Made by a program: the position numbers and the translations under genes. From [Mycobacterium] fortunisiensis (GTDB lineage: Bacteria > Actinomycetota > Actinomycetes > Mycobacteriales > Mycobacteriaceae): DNA of 64,000 nucleotides. The DNA lies in contig NZ_VOMB01000006.1 in the NCBI RefSeq assembly GCF_019050325.1, positions 194,470 through 258,469 of the forward strand, in the 5' to 3' direction. The notes beneath the pieces are model-generated. The model ran no database searches and was not told the origin of the DNA. It was given only the letters and a program-made list of their open reading frames with translations. Positions 33,312 through 43,934 of the stretch are shown piece after piece (within the stretch, counting starts at the first letter, position 1; every line of letters begins with the position of its first letter).

Positions 33312-33317
33312 TAGAGT
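33312..33317 (+). promoter_or_regulatory. -10 box TAGAGT for leaderless LLM oxidoreductase mRNA
   Basis: TAGAGT ends 8 nt before ATG 33326. Confidence 0.45.
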
Positions 33318-33325
33318 CGGGGTCC

Positions 33326-34315
33326 ATGCGCTTTGGACTCTTCATCCCGCAGGGCTGGCGTCTCGATCTCGTCGACATTCCCACCGAAAACCATTGGGCG
33401 GTGATGAGTGACCTGGCGAAGTACGCCGACGCCGGGGCCTGGGACTCGCTGTGGGTCTACGACCACTTCCACACCGTTCCGGTGCCCACCGACGAAGCCA
33501 CCCATGAGGCCTGGACGCTGATGTCGGCCTACGCGGCGACGACGTCGCGGATCAAGCTCGGCCAGATGTGTACCGCCATGAGCTACCGGAACCCGGTGTA
33601 CCTGGCCAAGATTGCCGCCACCACCGACATCATCTCGGGTGGTCGGGTGCAGATGGGCATCGGCGGTGGCTGGTACGAGCATGAGTGGCGGGCTTACGGC
33701 TACGGGTTTCCCTCGGCCGGGGTGCGGCTGGGCCGGCTCGACGAGGGGGTCCAGATCATGCGCGACGCCTGGCGTGACGGACGGGTCAGCTTCGACGGCA
33801 GGCACTATCAGGTCGACGGCGCCATCGTTGCGCCGAAACCGTTGCAGAACAATGGTATCCCGCTGTGGATCGCCGGCGGTGGGGAGAAGGTCACGCTGCG
33901 GATCGCGGCGCAGTATGCGCAGTACACCAACTTCACCGGCGAACCCGAGGCCTTCGCGCACAAATCGCAGGTGCTCGCCGGGCACTGTCAAGCAGTCGGC
34001 ACCGACTATGGGGCCATCGTGCGGTCGGCCAACTTCAACGCGGTCATCGGTGATTCCGAGGCCGACGTCGCCGATCGGGTGGCACGCCTGCGGGCCCGGC
34101 AGGTTCCGGTGGCCGGTGAGGGCGCCGTGGACGCCATGCTCGCCAACGCCACCGCGCCCGAATCGGCAAGCGGTACACCCGAGCAGGTCGTCGAGAAGCT
34201 GCAGCGGATGCGTGATCTGGGCTGCGAGTACGCCATCCTGTATTTCCCGGAAGCCGCCTACGACCGGTCGGGCATCGAGCTGTTCGAACAGAAGGTCATC
34301 CCGGCGCTCAGCTGA
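33326..34315 (+). CDS. LLM-class F420-dependent oxidoreductase
   Basis: 329 residues. Luciferase-like TIM barrel: RFGLFIPQGW, YADAGAWDSLWVYDHFHT, RIKLGQMCTAMSYRNPVYLAKIAATTDIISGGRVQMGIGGGWYEHEW. These are the typical F420-site strands of mycobacterial LLM proteins. The substrate is unknown. ATG 33326 is chosen because the frame upstream overlaps the divergent PPOX start. Confidence 0.88.
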   Translation: MRFGLFIPQGWRLDLVDIPTENHWAVMSDLAKYADAGAWDSLWVYDHFHTVPVPTDEATHEAWTLMSAYAATTSRIKLGQMCTAMSYRNPVYLAKIAATTDIISGGRVQMGIGGGWYEHEWRAYGYGFPSAGVRLGRLDEGVQIMRDAWRDGRVSFDGRHYQVDGAIVAPKPLQNNGIPLWIAGGGEKVTLRIAAQYAQYTNFTGEPEAFAHKSQVLAGHCQAVGTDYGAIVRSANFNAVIGDSEADVADRVARLRARQVPVAGEGAVDAMLANATAPESASGTPEQVVEKLQRMRDLGCEYAILYFPEAAYDRSGIELFEQKVIPALS

Positions 34316-34376
34316 GAAGACCGGAGTTTCGCAGACCTCCGAGAAATCGGACGGCCCGAAGTGGCACGATTCAGGT

Positions 34377-34712
34377 ATGGAGAAAATCTCGCTCACCGCG
34401 ATCGCACGTCAGCAGCTCAACACGGCCCGCGCGGCCAGCAACGGGCGCAGCGCGCACACCGTGTACGGCGGGCACGAACACCAGCTGCGTCAGACGATGA
34501 TCGCGCTCAAGGGCGGCACCGGCCTCGATGAGCACGAGAGCCCGGGTGAAGCCACCCTGCAGGTCATCGAGGGCCGGGTGAAACTGGCCAATGCCGAAGC
34601 CAGCTGGGAGGGTTCACCGGGCGACCACATCGTGATCCCACGCACCCGCCACAGCCTGCACGCGCTGGAGGATTCCGTGGTGCTGCTGACCGTGGTGAAA
34701 TCGCACTCCTAG
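34377..34712 (+). CDS. Cupin-fold protein
   Basis: 111 residues of a small single-domain cupin: HEHQLRQTMIALKGGTGLDEHESPGEATLQVIEGRV is the first motif region (His and Glu metal ligands, partly present), and GDHIVIPRTRHSLHALEDSVVLLTVV is the second with R-H. It may be a sensor or isomerase; the function is unknown. Its stop overlaps that of the convergent XPB gene. Confidence 0.8.
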   Translation: MEKISLTAIARQQLNTARAASNGRSAHTVYGGHEHQLRQTMIALKGGTGLDEHESPGEATLQVIEGRVKLANAEASWEGSPGDHIVIPRTRHSLHALEDSVVLLTVVKSHS

Positions 34713-36358
34713 ATCGCCGGGCCGAGCAGGTCGTCGGCGTCTTTGATGACGTAGCCGTAGCCCTGCTCGGCCAGGAAGCGTTGCCGGTGTGCGGCGTACT
34801 CCGCGTCGAGCGAGTCCCGCGAGACCACGGAGTAGAACACCGCGCCACCGCCGCCGGCCTTGGGTCGCAGCAGCCGGCCCAGCCGCTGCGCCTCTTCCTG
34901 CCGGGAACCGAAGGTGCCCGAAACCTGAACGGCCACAGAGGCTTCCGGTAGATCGATGGAGAAGTTCGCCACCTTGCTGACCACCAGGGTGGAGATCTCG
35001 CCGCGGCGGAACGCGTCGAACAGGGCTTCGCGTTCGGAGTTCTTCGTCGAGCCCTGGATCACCGGGGCGTTCAGTTCCTCACCCAGTTCCTCCAGCTGAT
35101 CCAGGTAGGCGCCGATCACCAGGGTGGGCTCGCCGGGGTGACGTTCCAGGATGGATTTCACCACCGCGATCTTGGTGTGCACCGTCGAGCACAGTTTGTA
35201 GCGTTCCTCGGGCTCGGCGGTGGCGTAGAGCATCCGCTCGTTGTCGGTCATCGTCACCCGCACCTCGATGCACTCGGCGGGCGCGATCCAGCCCTGGGCC
35301 TCGATGTCCTTCCACGGTGCGTCGTAGCGCTTGGGTCCGATCAGCGAGAACACGTCACCTTCGCGGCCGTCCTCGCGGATCAGTGTCGCGGTCAGGCCGA
35401 GGCGCCGCCGGGACTGCAGATCGGCGGTCATCCGGAATACCGGGGCCGGCAGCAGGTGGACCTCGTCGTAGATGATCAGTCCCCAGTCGCGGGTGTCGAA
35501 GATCTCCAGGTGCTTGTACTCGCCCTTGGTGCGGCGGGTGATCACCTGGTAGGTCGCGATGGTGACCGGCCGGATTTCCTTCTTCTCGCCCGAGTACTCG
35601 CCGATCTCGTCCTCGGTCAGCGAGGTGCGGGCCACCAGCTCACGCTTCCATTGCCGGCCGGCCACGGTGTTGGTGACCAGGATCAGCGTCGTCGCACCGG
35701 CCTTGGCCATCGCGGCCGCGCCGACCAGGGTCTTGCCGGCGCCGCAGGGCAGCACCACCACGCCCGAGCCACCGGCCCAGAACGAGTCGGCGGCCATCTC
35801 CTGGTAGTCGCGCAGTGCCCAGCCGTCCTGGGCCAGTTCGATCGGATGGGCCTCGCCGTCGACGTATCCGGCCAGGTCCTCGGCCGGCCAGCCGATCTTG
35901 AGCAGCATCTGCTTGACCCGGCCACGCTCGCTGTTGTGCACGATCACGGTGTCGTCGTCGATACGCGCGCCCAGCATCGGGGCGATCTTCTTGTTGCGCA
36001 GCACCTCTTCCAGCACCGCACGGTCCAGGCTGACCAGCGTCAGACCATGCGCGGGGTGCTTGATCAGCTGTAGCCGCCCGTACCGGGCCATGGTGTCGAC
36101 GATGTCGACCAGCAGCGGCTGCGGCACCGGGTAGCGGGAGAAGCTGACCAGCGCGTCGACCACCTGCTCGGCGTCGTGGCCGGCCGCGCGGGCGTTCCAC
36201 AGGGCCAGCGGAGTGATGCGGTAGGTGTGCACGTGTTCGGGGGCGCGTTCCAGCTCGGCGAACGGCGCGATCGCCGCGCGGGCCGCACCGGCCTGCTCGT
36301 GGTCGACTTCGAGCAGCACTGTCTTGTCGGACTGCACGATCAAGGGGCCGTCTGTCAT
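34709..36358 (-). CDS. XPB/ERCC3-type DNA repair helicase (Rv0861c ortholog)
   Basis: 549 residues. SF2 motifs: VLPCGAGKTLVGAAAMAKAG (Walker A), IIYDEVHLLPAPVFRMTADL (DEVH) with RLGLTATLIREDG, the RED motif (LTATLIREDGREGDVF) and the C-terminal helicase domain with Q-x-x-GR in EEAQRLGRLLR. The N-terminal damage-recognition domain (about 1-150) is present. Bacterial XPB homologs unwind DNA 3'-5' and take part in repair. It lies downstream of the helicase-associated Rv0862c ortholog on the same strand (80-bp gap). Confidence 0.92.
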   Translation of the reverse strand: MTDGPLIVQSDKTVLLEVDHEQAGAARAAIAPFAELERAPEHVHTYRITPLALWNARAAGHDAEQVVDALVSFSRYPVPQPLLVDIVDTMARYGRLQLIKHPAHGLTLVSLDRAVLEEVLRNKKIAPMLGARIDDDTVIVHNSERGRVKQMLLKIGWPAEDLAGYVDGEAHPIELAQDGWALRDYQEMAADSFWAGGSGVVVLPCGAGKTLVGAAAMAKAGATTLILVTNTVAGRQWKRELVARTSLTEDEIGEYSGEKKEIRPVTIATYQVITRRTKGEYKHLEIFDTRDWGLIIYDEVHLLPAPVFRMTADLQSRRRLGLTATLIREDGREGDVFSLIGPKRYDAPWKDIEAQGWIAPAECIEVRVTMTDNERMLYATAEPEERYKLCSTVHTKIAVVKSILERHPGEPTLVIGAYLDQLEELGEELNAPVIQGSTKNSEREALFDAFRRGEISTLVVSKVANFSIDLPEASVAVQVSGTFGSRQEEAQRLGRLLRPKAGGGGAVFYSVVSRDSLDAEYAAHRQRFLAEQGYGYVIKDADDLLGPAI

Positions 36359-36438
36359 GCGCGTTCCGCTCTACTTCTCGGCTGCAAACTCATCGGCGTT
36401 CATTATCCCGAATCGGCCGACACGGGGGCTCGGCGAGG

Positions 36439-38694
36439 TCAGTCGTCGGCGGAGACCACCGAGGTGACCCGGTGGATGGCGAACTCGCGGACCCGCCCGG
36501 CGGCCGGATCGAAGGCGGTCAGCTGGCCGCCGCGCACGTTGATGGGCGCCACCACCCGCTGGGTGGCCACCCCGGCCGGGTCGACGTAGCCGATCACCAC
36601 CGAGCTCTGGTTGATCGCGGCGTCCTGCAGTTGGGTGATGGCCGTGGCCGGGTCGAGCCGCACGCCGGTGAACGGCCCGGAGGCCACCTTGCGCAGCACC
36701 GCGACGACCGCACCGAGGGTCTGGGCGGTGGGTCCGGTGGGGGGACGGTAGATCCGGCGCCGGGTGGGGGCGACGACGCGGGCGCCGCGGGCCCGCAGGT
36801 CGACGACGGTGCCGGTGGAGTCCTCGGCGGCGGGCGCGAAGCCGGCCTCCCGCAGCGCTGCCAACACATCGGCGATCGGCGCCTGCGACACCGCCACCGT
36901 CGGGGCCAGCAGCCGCAGCTCGAGGCGGTCGGTTCCGGGGGCGGCGACCGCCTGGGCCAGCAGTGCCGGGTCCTCACACCGCAGGAACGACGCCGCCATC
37001 CCGACCCGCAGCTGCCCGTGGCGGCGCGCAACGTCGTCGATGAGGTAGGTCAAGCCTTGCGGCACCGGGGTTTTCGAGTGTTTCTCGAAGAGTTTGTGGA
37101 GCTCGCCCGCGGTGCGTCCGGCGTCGAGTGCGCGCCGGATCGAGGTCTCGCTGATCCGGTACACCATGGCTGCACCGGCGGATTCGACGGTGGCGACCTC
37201 GGCCAGTTGTTCGGCCAGGTCCCGCTCCAGCGGGCCGGGCACGATCACTGTGAGATCGGCCTGCAGCAGGAAGTGGTCGAGCGGTTTGGGCAGGGCCTTG
37301 GCCATCGCGGCCAGCACGTGCTCGTCGTCGTCGGCGGCCAGCAGGCCGCGGGCCGGGGTGCTGATCGCGCCGCGTCCCACCATGCCCAGCGCGTGCGCCT
37401 CGGTCAGGAGCCCACCGACCGTGGCGGGCTGCAGGCGCACCGCCCAGCGCGGGCGCCGCCAGATCATCGCGCGCGAGGCCTCGCCGGCGTCGACCCCGGT
37501 TCCCGGCGCCAGGTCGGCCAGCACGGTCAACAGCAGCCGGCGGTCCAGCGGAGCGGCCGTCGAGTACAGCGAATCCGACAGGGCGGCAAAGGGTTTGTTG
37601 TCCGGGCCGCGGCTGCCGATCAGGGCCGGCCGGGCCGGCAGGTCCAGCCAGGTGGCGGCGAGCAGGTGCCAGCGCACCGCGGTCGGTGACTCGATGAACC
37701 GGTCGGCGGCCACGGTCGGCGCCCAGTATGGCCCGGTGCCCTCGCCTGGATCCGGCTCGGGCATGCCGGCCGCGATCAGTCCGGCGCCGGCAGCCAGTTC
37801 CAGCAGCAATCCCAGCCGTGGTTCGTCGATGCCGGTGGTCTTGGCCAGCCGCTTGACGTCGCGGACGCCCAGCCCCCCGCTCCGCAGCTCGGGAACCGGT
37901 GCGCCCCCCAGGGTGTCGATGATCAGGTCGGTCTCGCGCAGCAGATCGATCGCCGCTCCGGCCGCGACCGCGTCGACGTCGGCGGGGGTCGTGGACGAGG
38001 TCTCGAGTACCGGCGCGGTCAACTCGGTCGGACCTGGGGTCTCACCGCGCATGGCCTGGCCCACCACCCGGGGCAGGATCACCGTGTCGGCGTCGATCCG
38101 GCGCAGCAGTCCGGCCTCCAGCAGCCGCTGCACCGGCCGGTCCCGCGGGGTGTCCGGCGCCGCGTCGCGGGTGCGGCCCACCGGTGAGCCTTCCAGCAGC
38201 CGGCCCAGCAGATCGTTCTGAGCCTCATCGAGCCCGGCGAGGAGATCGGCGATCTCCTCGCCGCTGCGTTCGGACACCTCGACGGCAGCCTGGCCGACGA
38301 ACCACGGCAGACCCGAGGCCACTTCGGGGGCCACCCGGACCGCGGCGTCGCCCCACACCAGGGCCCGCTCTCGCAGGTCATCCAGCACCGCGGTCACGTC
38401 GTCCGCGTTGACGCGTGCCCCGAGCAGTTCGGTGACCTCGGCGGGCGGGACGGCGTGGGTGTCGGCGTGCAGGACCAGCAGCGCATCGAGGACTGCCAAA
38501 TGCAGGTAGTCCAGGGAATCGGTGGCAGCCTTGACCGATTGGCGCGAGGTGGCGCGGGCGGCGAGTGCGGCGATCGTTCCCGGCGGCGGTTGGCTCAGAT
38601 CAGGCCGCAGTTCCAGCAGTCGGATGAGGCCCTTGTCGTCGAGCTCGGACAGCCATGCACCCAGCGGGATCCCGGGAGACTGTGCGGCGGTCAT
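36439..38694 (-). CDS. Helicase-associated large protein (Rv0862c ortholog, Helicase_C_3-type domain)
   Basis: 751 residues from ATG 38694, near the 756 of Rv0862c; the longer frame upstream crosses the divergent Rv0863-like gene. The N-terminal half has repeated winged-helix-like segments (SLDYLHLAVLDALLVLHAD; DLIIDTLGGAPVPELRSGGLGVRDVKRLAKTTG). A central region of the XPB-associated type follows (DHFLLQADLTVIVPGPLERDLAEQLAEVA), and the C-terminal strands resemble WYL-like domains (VVIGYVDPAGVATQRVVAPI). It lacks Walker motifs. The conserved adjacency suggests that it works with XPB, but the function is unproven. Confidence 0.85.
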   Translation of the reverse strand: MTAAQSPGIPLGAWLSELDDKGLIRLLELRPDLSQPPPGTIAALAARATSRQSVKAATDSLDYLHLAVLDALLVLHADTHAVPPAEVTELLGARVNADDVTAVLDDLRERALVWGDAAVRVAPEVASGLPWFVGQAAVEVSERSGEEIADLLAGLDEAQNDLLGRLLEGSPVGRTRDAAPDTPRDRPVQRLLEAGLLRRIDADTVILPRVVGQAMRGETPGPTELTAPVLETSSTTPADVDAVAAGAAIDLLRETDLIIDTLGGAPVPELRSGGLGVRDVKRLAKTTGIDEPRLGLLLELAAGAGLIAAGMPEPDPGEGTGPYWAPTVAADRFIESPTAVRWHLLAATWLDLPARPALIGSRGPDNKPFAALSDSLYSTAAPLDRRLLLTVLADLAPGTGVDAGEASRAMIWRRPRWAVRLQPATVGGLLTEAHALGMVGRGAISTPARGLLAADDDEHVLAAMAKALPKPLDHFLLQADLTVIVPGPLERDLAEQLAEVATVESAGAAMVYRISETSIRRALDAGRTAGELHKLFEKHSKTPVPQGLTYLIDDVARRHGQLRVGMAASFLRCEDPALLAQAVAAPGTDRLELRLLAPTVAVSQAPIADVLAALREAGFAPAAEDSTGTVVDLRARGARVVAPTRRRIYRPPTGPTAQTLGAVVAVLRKVASGPFTGVRLDPATAITQLQDAAINQSSVVIGYVDPAGVATQRVVAPINVRGGQLTAFDPAAGRVREFAIHRVTSVVSADD

Positions 38695-38797
38695 ATCCTG
38701 ACCAGCGTAAAGCAGCCCGGCCCGGACATCTCCCCGGTCGTTGCGCTCCGGCCCGCCGGTCTCGCCACCGGCGCGGGCACCTGCCACAATGTGGGGC

Positions 38798-38986
38798 GTG
38801 GCTGACAAGAAGAAGAACCATTACGTCGACAACGGCTGGCCGGTGCTCTCCGATGGCGATGATCACGCCGTCAGTGAGCTCGCCACCGATCGCACCGGTG
38901 CGCTGTCCCCGTTCGGCGATGTGACCTTTCCACTGCCGGCCGAGGAATTGCCCTTCATCCAGTCGGCCACCGTCGTCAACCGGTAA
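38798..38986 (+). CDS. Small conserved protein (Rv0863-like)
   Basis: 62 residues from GTG 38798 (ATG 38789 adds three residues): [40 protein letters not shown]. Charged and soluble, with no known domain. It is divergent from the helicase-associated gene and 2 bp before moaC, at the position of Rv0863 in M. tuberculosis. Function is unknown; it is probably co-transcribed with moaC-mog-moaE. Confidence 0.8.
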   Translation: MADKKKNHYVDNGWPVLSDGDDHAVSELATDRTGALSPFGDVTFPLPAEELPFIQSATVVNR

Positions 38987-38988
38987 CG

Positions 38989-39474
38989 GTGGGCCTGTCG
39001 CACCTCGACGAGTCCGGCGCGGCGCACATGGTCGACGTCACGGCTAAAGACGTCACCAAACGCACCGCGGTGGCGGTGGGCACGGTGCACACCCGTCCGG
39101 ATGTGGTGGACCTGATCACCGCCGGTGGCCTGCCCAAAGGTGATGCCCTGGCGACGGCGCGGGTGGCCGGGATTCTGGCCGCCAAGCGCACACCCGACCT
39201 GATCCCGCTGTGCCATCAACTGGCGCTCACCGGGGTCGACGTCGATTTCGAGGCCCGTGACGCCACGGTGGTCATCACCGCCACCGTGCGCAGCACCGAC
39301 CGCACCGGGGTGGAGATGGAAGCCCTGACCGCGGTGAGCGTGGCCGCGCTGACGCTCTACGACATGATCAAGGCCGTCGATCCCGCCGCGCGCATCGACG
39401 ACGTCAAGGTGCTGCGCAAGGAGGGCGGTAAAACGGGAGTATGGGAAAGCCCGCCGGAAGAATCGAAGCAGTGA
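38989..39474 (+). CDS. moaC: Cyclic pyranopterin monophosphate synthase MoaC
   Basis: 161 residues from GTG 38989. With MoaA it turns GTP into cyclic pyranopterin monophosphate, the first step of molybdopterin synthesis. Family motifs: [80 protein letters not shown] and the basic [10 protein letters not shown]. It overlaps mog by 4 bp (GTGA). moaA lies separately at 42457. Confidence 0.94.
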   Translation: MGLSHLDESGAAHMVDVTAKDVTKRTAVAVGTVHTRPDVVDLITAGGLPKGDALATARVAGILAAKRTPDLIPLCHQLALTGVDVDFEARDATVVITATVRSTDRTGVEMEALTAVSVAALTLYDMIKAVDPAARIDDVKVLRKEGGKTGVWESPPEESKQ

Positions 39475-39956
39475 CACGTTCGGCCCGGGTCATCATCGCT
39501 TCCACCCGCGCCGCCGCAGGGGTGTACGAGGACCGCACCGGACCGCTCATCGTCGGCTGGTTGGCCAACCGGGGCTACGACGTCACCGAGCAGGTGGTGG
39601 TGGCCGACGGCGCCGCTGTCGGGGCCGCCCTGCGCGCCGCGCTGGCCGAGCACGTCGACGTGATCATCACCTCCGGCGGTACCGGTATCTCCCCCACCGA
39701 TGCCACCCCGGAAGCGACCATGTCGGTGCTCGACTACCAGATACCCGGCCTGGCCGATGCTATCCGGCGTTCCGGTGGCCACAAGGTGCCGACCTCGGTG
39801 CTGTCCCGAGCGGTGTGCGGCGTTGCCGGGCGCACCCTGATCGTCAACCTGCCCGGGTCGCCGGGCGGGGTCAAGGACGGGCTGGGGGTGCTGGCCGGGG
39901 TACTGGAGCATGCATTGGACCAGCTCAGTGGAAAGGACCACTCGGCGAACCGATGA
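39471..39956 (+). CDS. mog: Molybdopterin adenylyltransferase-like protein Mog
   Basis: 161 residues from GTG 39471. MoCF-biosynthesis fold: [49 protein letters not shown] (GGTG motif binding the phosphate) and [12 protein letters not shown]. It activates molybdopterin by adenylation before metal insertion. It is between moaC and moaE with 4-bp overlaps on both sides. Confidence 0.93.
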   Translation: MTRSARVIIASTRAAAGVYEDRTGPLIVGWLANRGYDVTEQVVVADGAAVGAALRAALAEHVDVIITSGGTGISPTDATPEATMSVLDYQIPGLADAIRRSGGHKVPTSVLSRAVCGVAGRTLIVNLPGSPGGVKDGLGVLAGVLEHALDQLSGKDHSANR

Positions 39957-40381
39957 GCGCATCCGTCATACGTGTCGAGTTGACCGAAACCCCGATCACC
40001 CTGACCGAATACGAAGAGCTGGTGGCCCATGAGGCGGCCGGCGCGGTGGTCGGTTTCTCCGGGGTGGTGCGTGACCATGACGGCGGCCGTTCGGTCACCC
40101 GTCTGGACTATTCTGCTCACCCCAATGCCCTGCAGACGCTGCAGGAGGTGGCCGCGGAGGTGGCAGCGCAGGCCACCGGGGTGCGGGCGATCGCGGTGAG
40201 CCACCGCATCGGCACCCTGGAAATCGGAGATGCCGCCCTGGTGGCCGCTGTGGCAGCGGATCATCGCAGGGCGGCGTTCGAAACCTGTGCCCTTCTCGTC
40301 GACACCGTCAAAGCGCGGTTGCCGGTGTGGAAGCACCAGTACTTCTCCGACGGCACCGATGAATGGGTCGGCTCGGCCTGA
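39953..40381 (+). CDS. moaE: Molybdopterin synthase large subunit MoaE
   Basis: 142 residues from ATG 39953, overlapping mog by 4 bp. Motifs: [33 protein letters not shown] and [26 protein letters not shown], then the catalytic-lysine region [15 protein letters not shown]. It transfers sulfur from MoaD thiocarboxylate to make molybdopterin; MoaD is encoded at 42193 on the other strand. Its stop is followed by the palindromic MITE-like element. Confidence 0.93.
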   Translation: MSASVIRVELTETPITLTEYEELVAHEAAGAVVGFSGVVRDHDGGRSVTRLDYSAHPNALQTLQEVAAEVAAQATGVRAIAVSHRIGTLEIGDAALVAAVAADHRRAAFETCALLVDTVKARLPVWKHQYFSDGTDEWVGSA

Positions 40382-40440
40382 GCCGGTTTCGGAAACCTCA
40401 TCGATCCCAGCAGTCACGGCCGGGGCAGCGGGTGTCGTAG

Positions 40441-40735
40441 TGCCCGCCTGTTAGCGACTTTTCAGCGACAATCACCTCACGGGTGTCCAGGTGTCCCACC
40501 TGCCCCAGAGCTGATCAATACTCGCGTCACTCCAGGGCAAATCAGCCTCACCGGTAACAGATTTCGGGTTGTCCACCTGTCAGCGACAGAGTCGCTCGCA
40601 GGTGGACGCTGGACTGCTGAGGCTGGTGAAGCCTTTAGGGGCTGGAGTGACACATGAGATTGCTCTGCCTGTTACTGCCGAGTCCCTTGGTGCAGCAGTG
40701 GCGATTGTCGCTGGAAAGTCGCGCATAGGCGGGCA
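40441..40735. mobile_element. Symmetric palindromic MITE-like element (295 bp)
   Basis: Terminal inverted repeats of 33 bp (40441-40473 and 40703-40735, starting TGCCCGCC, about 28 of 33 matching) bound the stretch. Inner pairs share the same centre near 40588: GTCACTCCAG at 40526-40535 with its complement at 40642-40651, and a 17-bp arm pair (40571-40587 / 40591-40607) around a 3-nt loop. It has no coding capacity and no obvious target duplication. It is best read as a MITE or cruciform palindrome between convergent moaE and rpfA; a structured terminator is the alternative. Confidence 0.7.
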
Positions 40736-40813
40736 GTTTGGCACACCTTCGCCAGCCGTTACCGCTGAGGCGGATGTGACTCACCACCGATAGGCCGGCG
40801 GCTGCACCCAGGA

Positions 40814-41970
<1,157 letters not shown>

Positions 41971-42079
41971 GACTTGAGGCGGGTCAACTGATTAGGGTCG
42001 GTTGACTTGGGAATGAACGGTAACGGCTGCCCGCTATCGCGTCACCTTTAGCGGCCTGGCGTGTTTCTGCCCCGAGCAA

Positions 42080-42085
42080 ATCTTA
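42080..42085 (-). promoter_or_regulatory. Candidate -10 box of rpfA promoter
   Basis: On the minus strand TAAGAT (complement 42080-42085) stands about 110 nt before the riboswitch core and could start the leader near 42073. No good -35 is seen. Confidence 0.35.
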
Positions 42086-42176
42086 AAAGCTGTTTAAAGG
42101 TGCAGGTTGCTGAAGTGTTTCCGCAGGTCGTCGCGTAGCTCCACCGCGCTGTAGCCAGCTCGTGACCAATTCGTTA

Positions 42177-42192
42177 TGTGACACAAATCACG
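42177..42192. promoter_or_regulatory. CRP-type binding site upstream of rpfA
   Basis: TGTGA-N6-TCACG (42177-42192) is within one base of the mycobacterial CRP consensus TGTGA-N6-TCACA. rpfA is a known target of the cAMP receptor protein Rv3676 in M. tuberculosis. The site abuts the moaD stop and is far upstream of the predicted -10. Confidence 0.65.
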
Positions 42193-42456
42193 TTATCCGC
42201 CGGCGAAGGGGGGTAACACATCGATCGTTTGCGGCGTTGAAACCGGCTTGCCCATGTCGCGTACCGCGACCCCGTCGCACAGGTATGAGCAGCGCTTTAA
42301 CACCCGCGCCAACTCACCGTCGCGATCGCTGAGCTGCTCGACGAGCGTGGCGAGAGTGGCGTCTTTCGCCAAATCTAACGTTTCCGTATCAACCCCGGCC
42401 GCGGCGGCGGCAGCGGCGAAATAACGGATCGTGACGGCGACGGTCGGCTCGGTCAT
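42193..42456 (-). CDS. moaD: Molybdopterin synthase small subunit MoaD
   Basis: 87 residues of ubiquitin-like fold ending LPPFAGG, with the C-terminal Gly-Gly that carries the thiocarboxylate sulfur. It works with MoaE (39953). Its ATG directly follows the moaA stop, so moaA and moaD are one transcript. It is the Rv0868c (moaD2) position. Confidence 0.93.
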   Translation of the reverse strand: MTEPTVAVTIRYFAAAAAAAGVDTETLDLAKDATLATLVEQLSDRDGELARVLKRCSYLCDGVAVRDMGKPVSTPQTIDVLPPFAGG

Positions 42457-43545
42457 CTACCCGCCGATCGCACTCATCGGCCGCATCGGCTGCACGAAAT
42501 CCGGGTTGTTGATGCCGTGCCCGGCCGGCTTTGCCCACATCGCCTTCCGCCAGGCCATTTCGATGGCGGCGTCGTCGGCGTCGCTGCGCAGCAGGGCACG
42601 CAGATCGCTCTCCTCGGTGGAGAACAGGCAGCTGCGGATCTGGCCGTCAGCGGTGAGCCGGGTGCGGTCACAGGCCGAACAGAACGCGTGCGACACCGAG
42701 GCGATCACCCCGACCGTGCCGGCGGGATGCGCGGCGCTGGCCGCGACCTGCCACAGCTCGGCCGGGGCCGAGCCGCGCGGCTTCTGGTCCGGCCGCAGGT
42801 CGAAGTGACGCCCGAGGGCGGCCAGGATCGTGTCGGCGTCGATCACCGAACCACGCTGCCAGGTGTGCCCGGCGTCCAGCGGCATCTGCTCGATGATGCG
42901 CAGCTGGTATCCGTGGTCCAGGCAATAGCCCAACAGCTGCACCGCGTCCTCAAGCCCGGACACCGGGTCGAGGACCGCGTTGACCTTCACCGGATCCAGC
43001 CCGGCCGCTTTGGCCGCGGCCAGCCCGTCGAGTACGTCGGCCAACCGGTCGCGACGGGTGATGCGGGCGAAGTGCGCGGCATCGATGCTGTCCAGCGACA
43101 CGTTGATCCGGTCCAGCCCGGCCCGCTTGAGGCCCGCGGCACGCCGGGCCAGCCCGATGCCGTTGGTGGTCAGCGTGATCTCCGGCCGCGGCTGCAGGGC
43201 CGCCGCGGCAGTCACCACGTCCTCCAGGTGGCGGGTGACCAAGGGTTCTCCGCCGGTGAAGCGCACGCTCGTGATGCCCAACCGGGTGACGGCGATGCGC
43301 AGCAGCCGGTTCAGCTCGTCGGCGCTCAGCAGGGCCTGGCCGGGCAGCCAGTCCAGGCCTTCGGCGGGCATGCAATAGGTACAGCGCAGATTGCACTTGT
43401 CGGTCAGCGACACCCGCAGGTCGGTGGCCACCCGGCCGTAGGTGTCCACCAGTGGGCCGGTCGTGGGGGCGGGCTCGGGCGGCGCACCGATGGCCCGGTC
43501 GCTGGACCGGTGCACGGCGGGCAGCCCGAGCGCGGTCACCGTCAT
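42457..43545 (-). CDS. moaA: GTP 3',8-cyclase MoaA (radical SAM)
   Basis: 362 residues. The radical SAM motif is CNLRCTYCMP (CxxxCxxC) near residue 50, followed by RFTGGEPLV. The second cluster is C-terminal: FCSACDRTRLTADGQIRSCLFS. It catalyses the first step of molybdenum-cofactor synthesis with MoaC (38989). Its start overlaps the YccF stop by 4 bp. The C-terminus ends in GG as in MoaA proteins. Rv0869c ortholog. Confidence 0.94.
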   Translation of the reverse strand: MTVTALGLPAVHRSSDRAIGAPPEPAPTTGPLVDTYGRVATDLRVSLTDKCNLRCTYCMPAEGLDWLPGQALLSADELNRLLRIAVTRLGITSVRFTGGEPLVTRHLEDVVTAAAALQPRPEITLTTNGIGLARRAAGLKRAGLDRINVSLDSIDAAHFARITRRDRLADVLDGLAAAKAAGLDPVKVNAVLDPVSGLEDAVQLLGYCLDHGYQLRIIEQMPLDAGHTWQRGSVIDADTILAALGRHFDLRPDQKPRGSAPAELWQVAASAAHPAGTVGVIASVSHAFCSACDRTRLTADGQIRSCLFSTEESDLRALLRSDADDAAIEMAWRKAMWAKPAGHGINNPDFVQPMRPMSAIGG

Positions 43546-43934
43546 GCCGGGACCTTGAGCGAATCGACGGGGACGATCTCCTTACCCAGCGGGACCAGTG
43601 AGATCGGGATCATCTTGAGATCGGCCAGCGCCAACGGGATTCCGATGATCGTGACGGCCATGGCCGCCGCACTCACCAGGTGCCCGATGGCCAGCCAGAT
43701 GCCGAACAGCAGCACCCAGATGATGTTGCCGATCAGGGCGCCGGGGCGGGTCCCCGGCTTGTCCACGATGGTGCGGCCGAAGGGCCACAGGGCGTAGGAG
43801 GCGATGCGCAGTGAGGCGAACCCGAACGGGATGGTGATGATCAGGACGAAACAGATCAGCGCGGCCAGCAGGTACCCCAGCGCCAGCCACAGGCCGCCGA
43901 AGACCAACCAGATGACATTCAGTATCACTCGCAT
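43542..43934 (-). CDS. YccF domain membrane protein (Rv0870c-like)
   Basis: 130 residues. Two tandem YccF segments occur, each an Ile/Phe-rich helix pair (ILNVIWLVFGGLWLALGYLLAALICFVLIITIPFGFASLRIA and LIGNIIWVLLFGIWLAIGHLVSAAAMAVTIIGIPLALADLKM). An inner membrane protein of unknown function, first gene of the operon with moaA and moaD by start/stop overlaps. Confidence 0.88.
   Translation of the reverse strand: MRVILNVIWLVFGGLWLALGYLLAALICFVLIITIPFGFASLRIASYALWPFGRTIVDKPGTRPGALIGNIIWVLLFGIWLAIGHLVSAAAMAVTIIGIPLALADLKMIPISLVPLGKEIVPVDSLKVPA

Noticed and set aside
33269-34396. Long N-terminal extension of the PPOX protein
   Set aside because: It is antisense to the LLM oxidoreductase gene.
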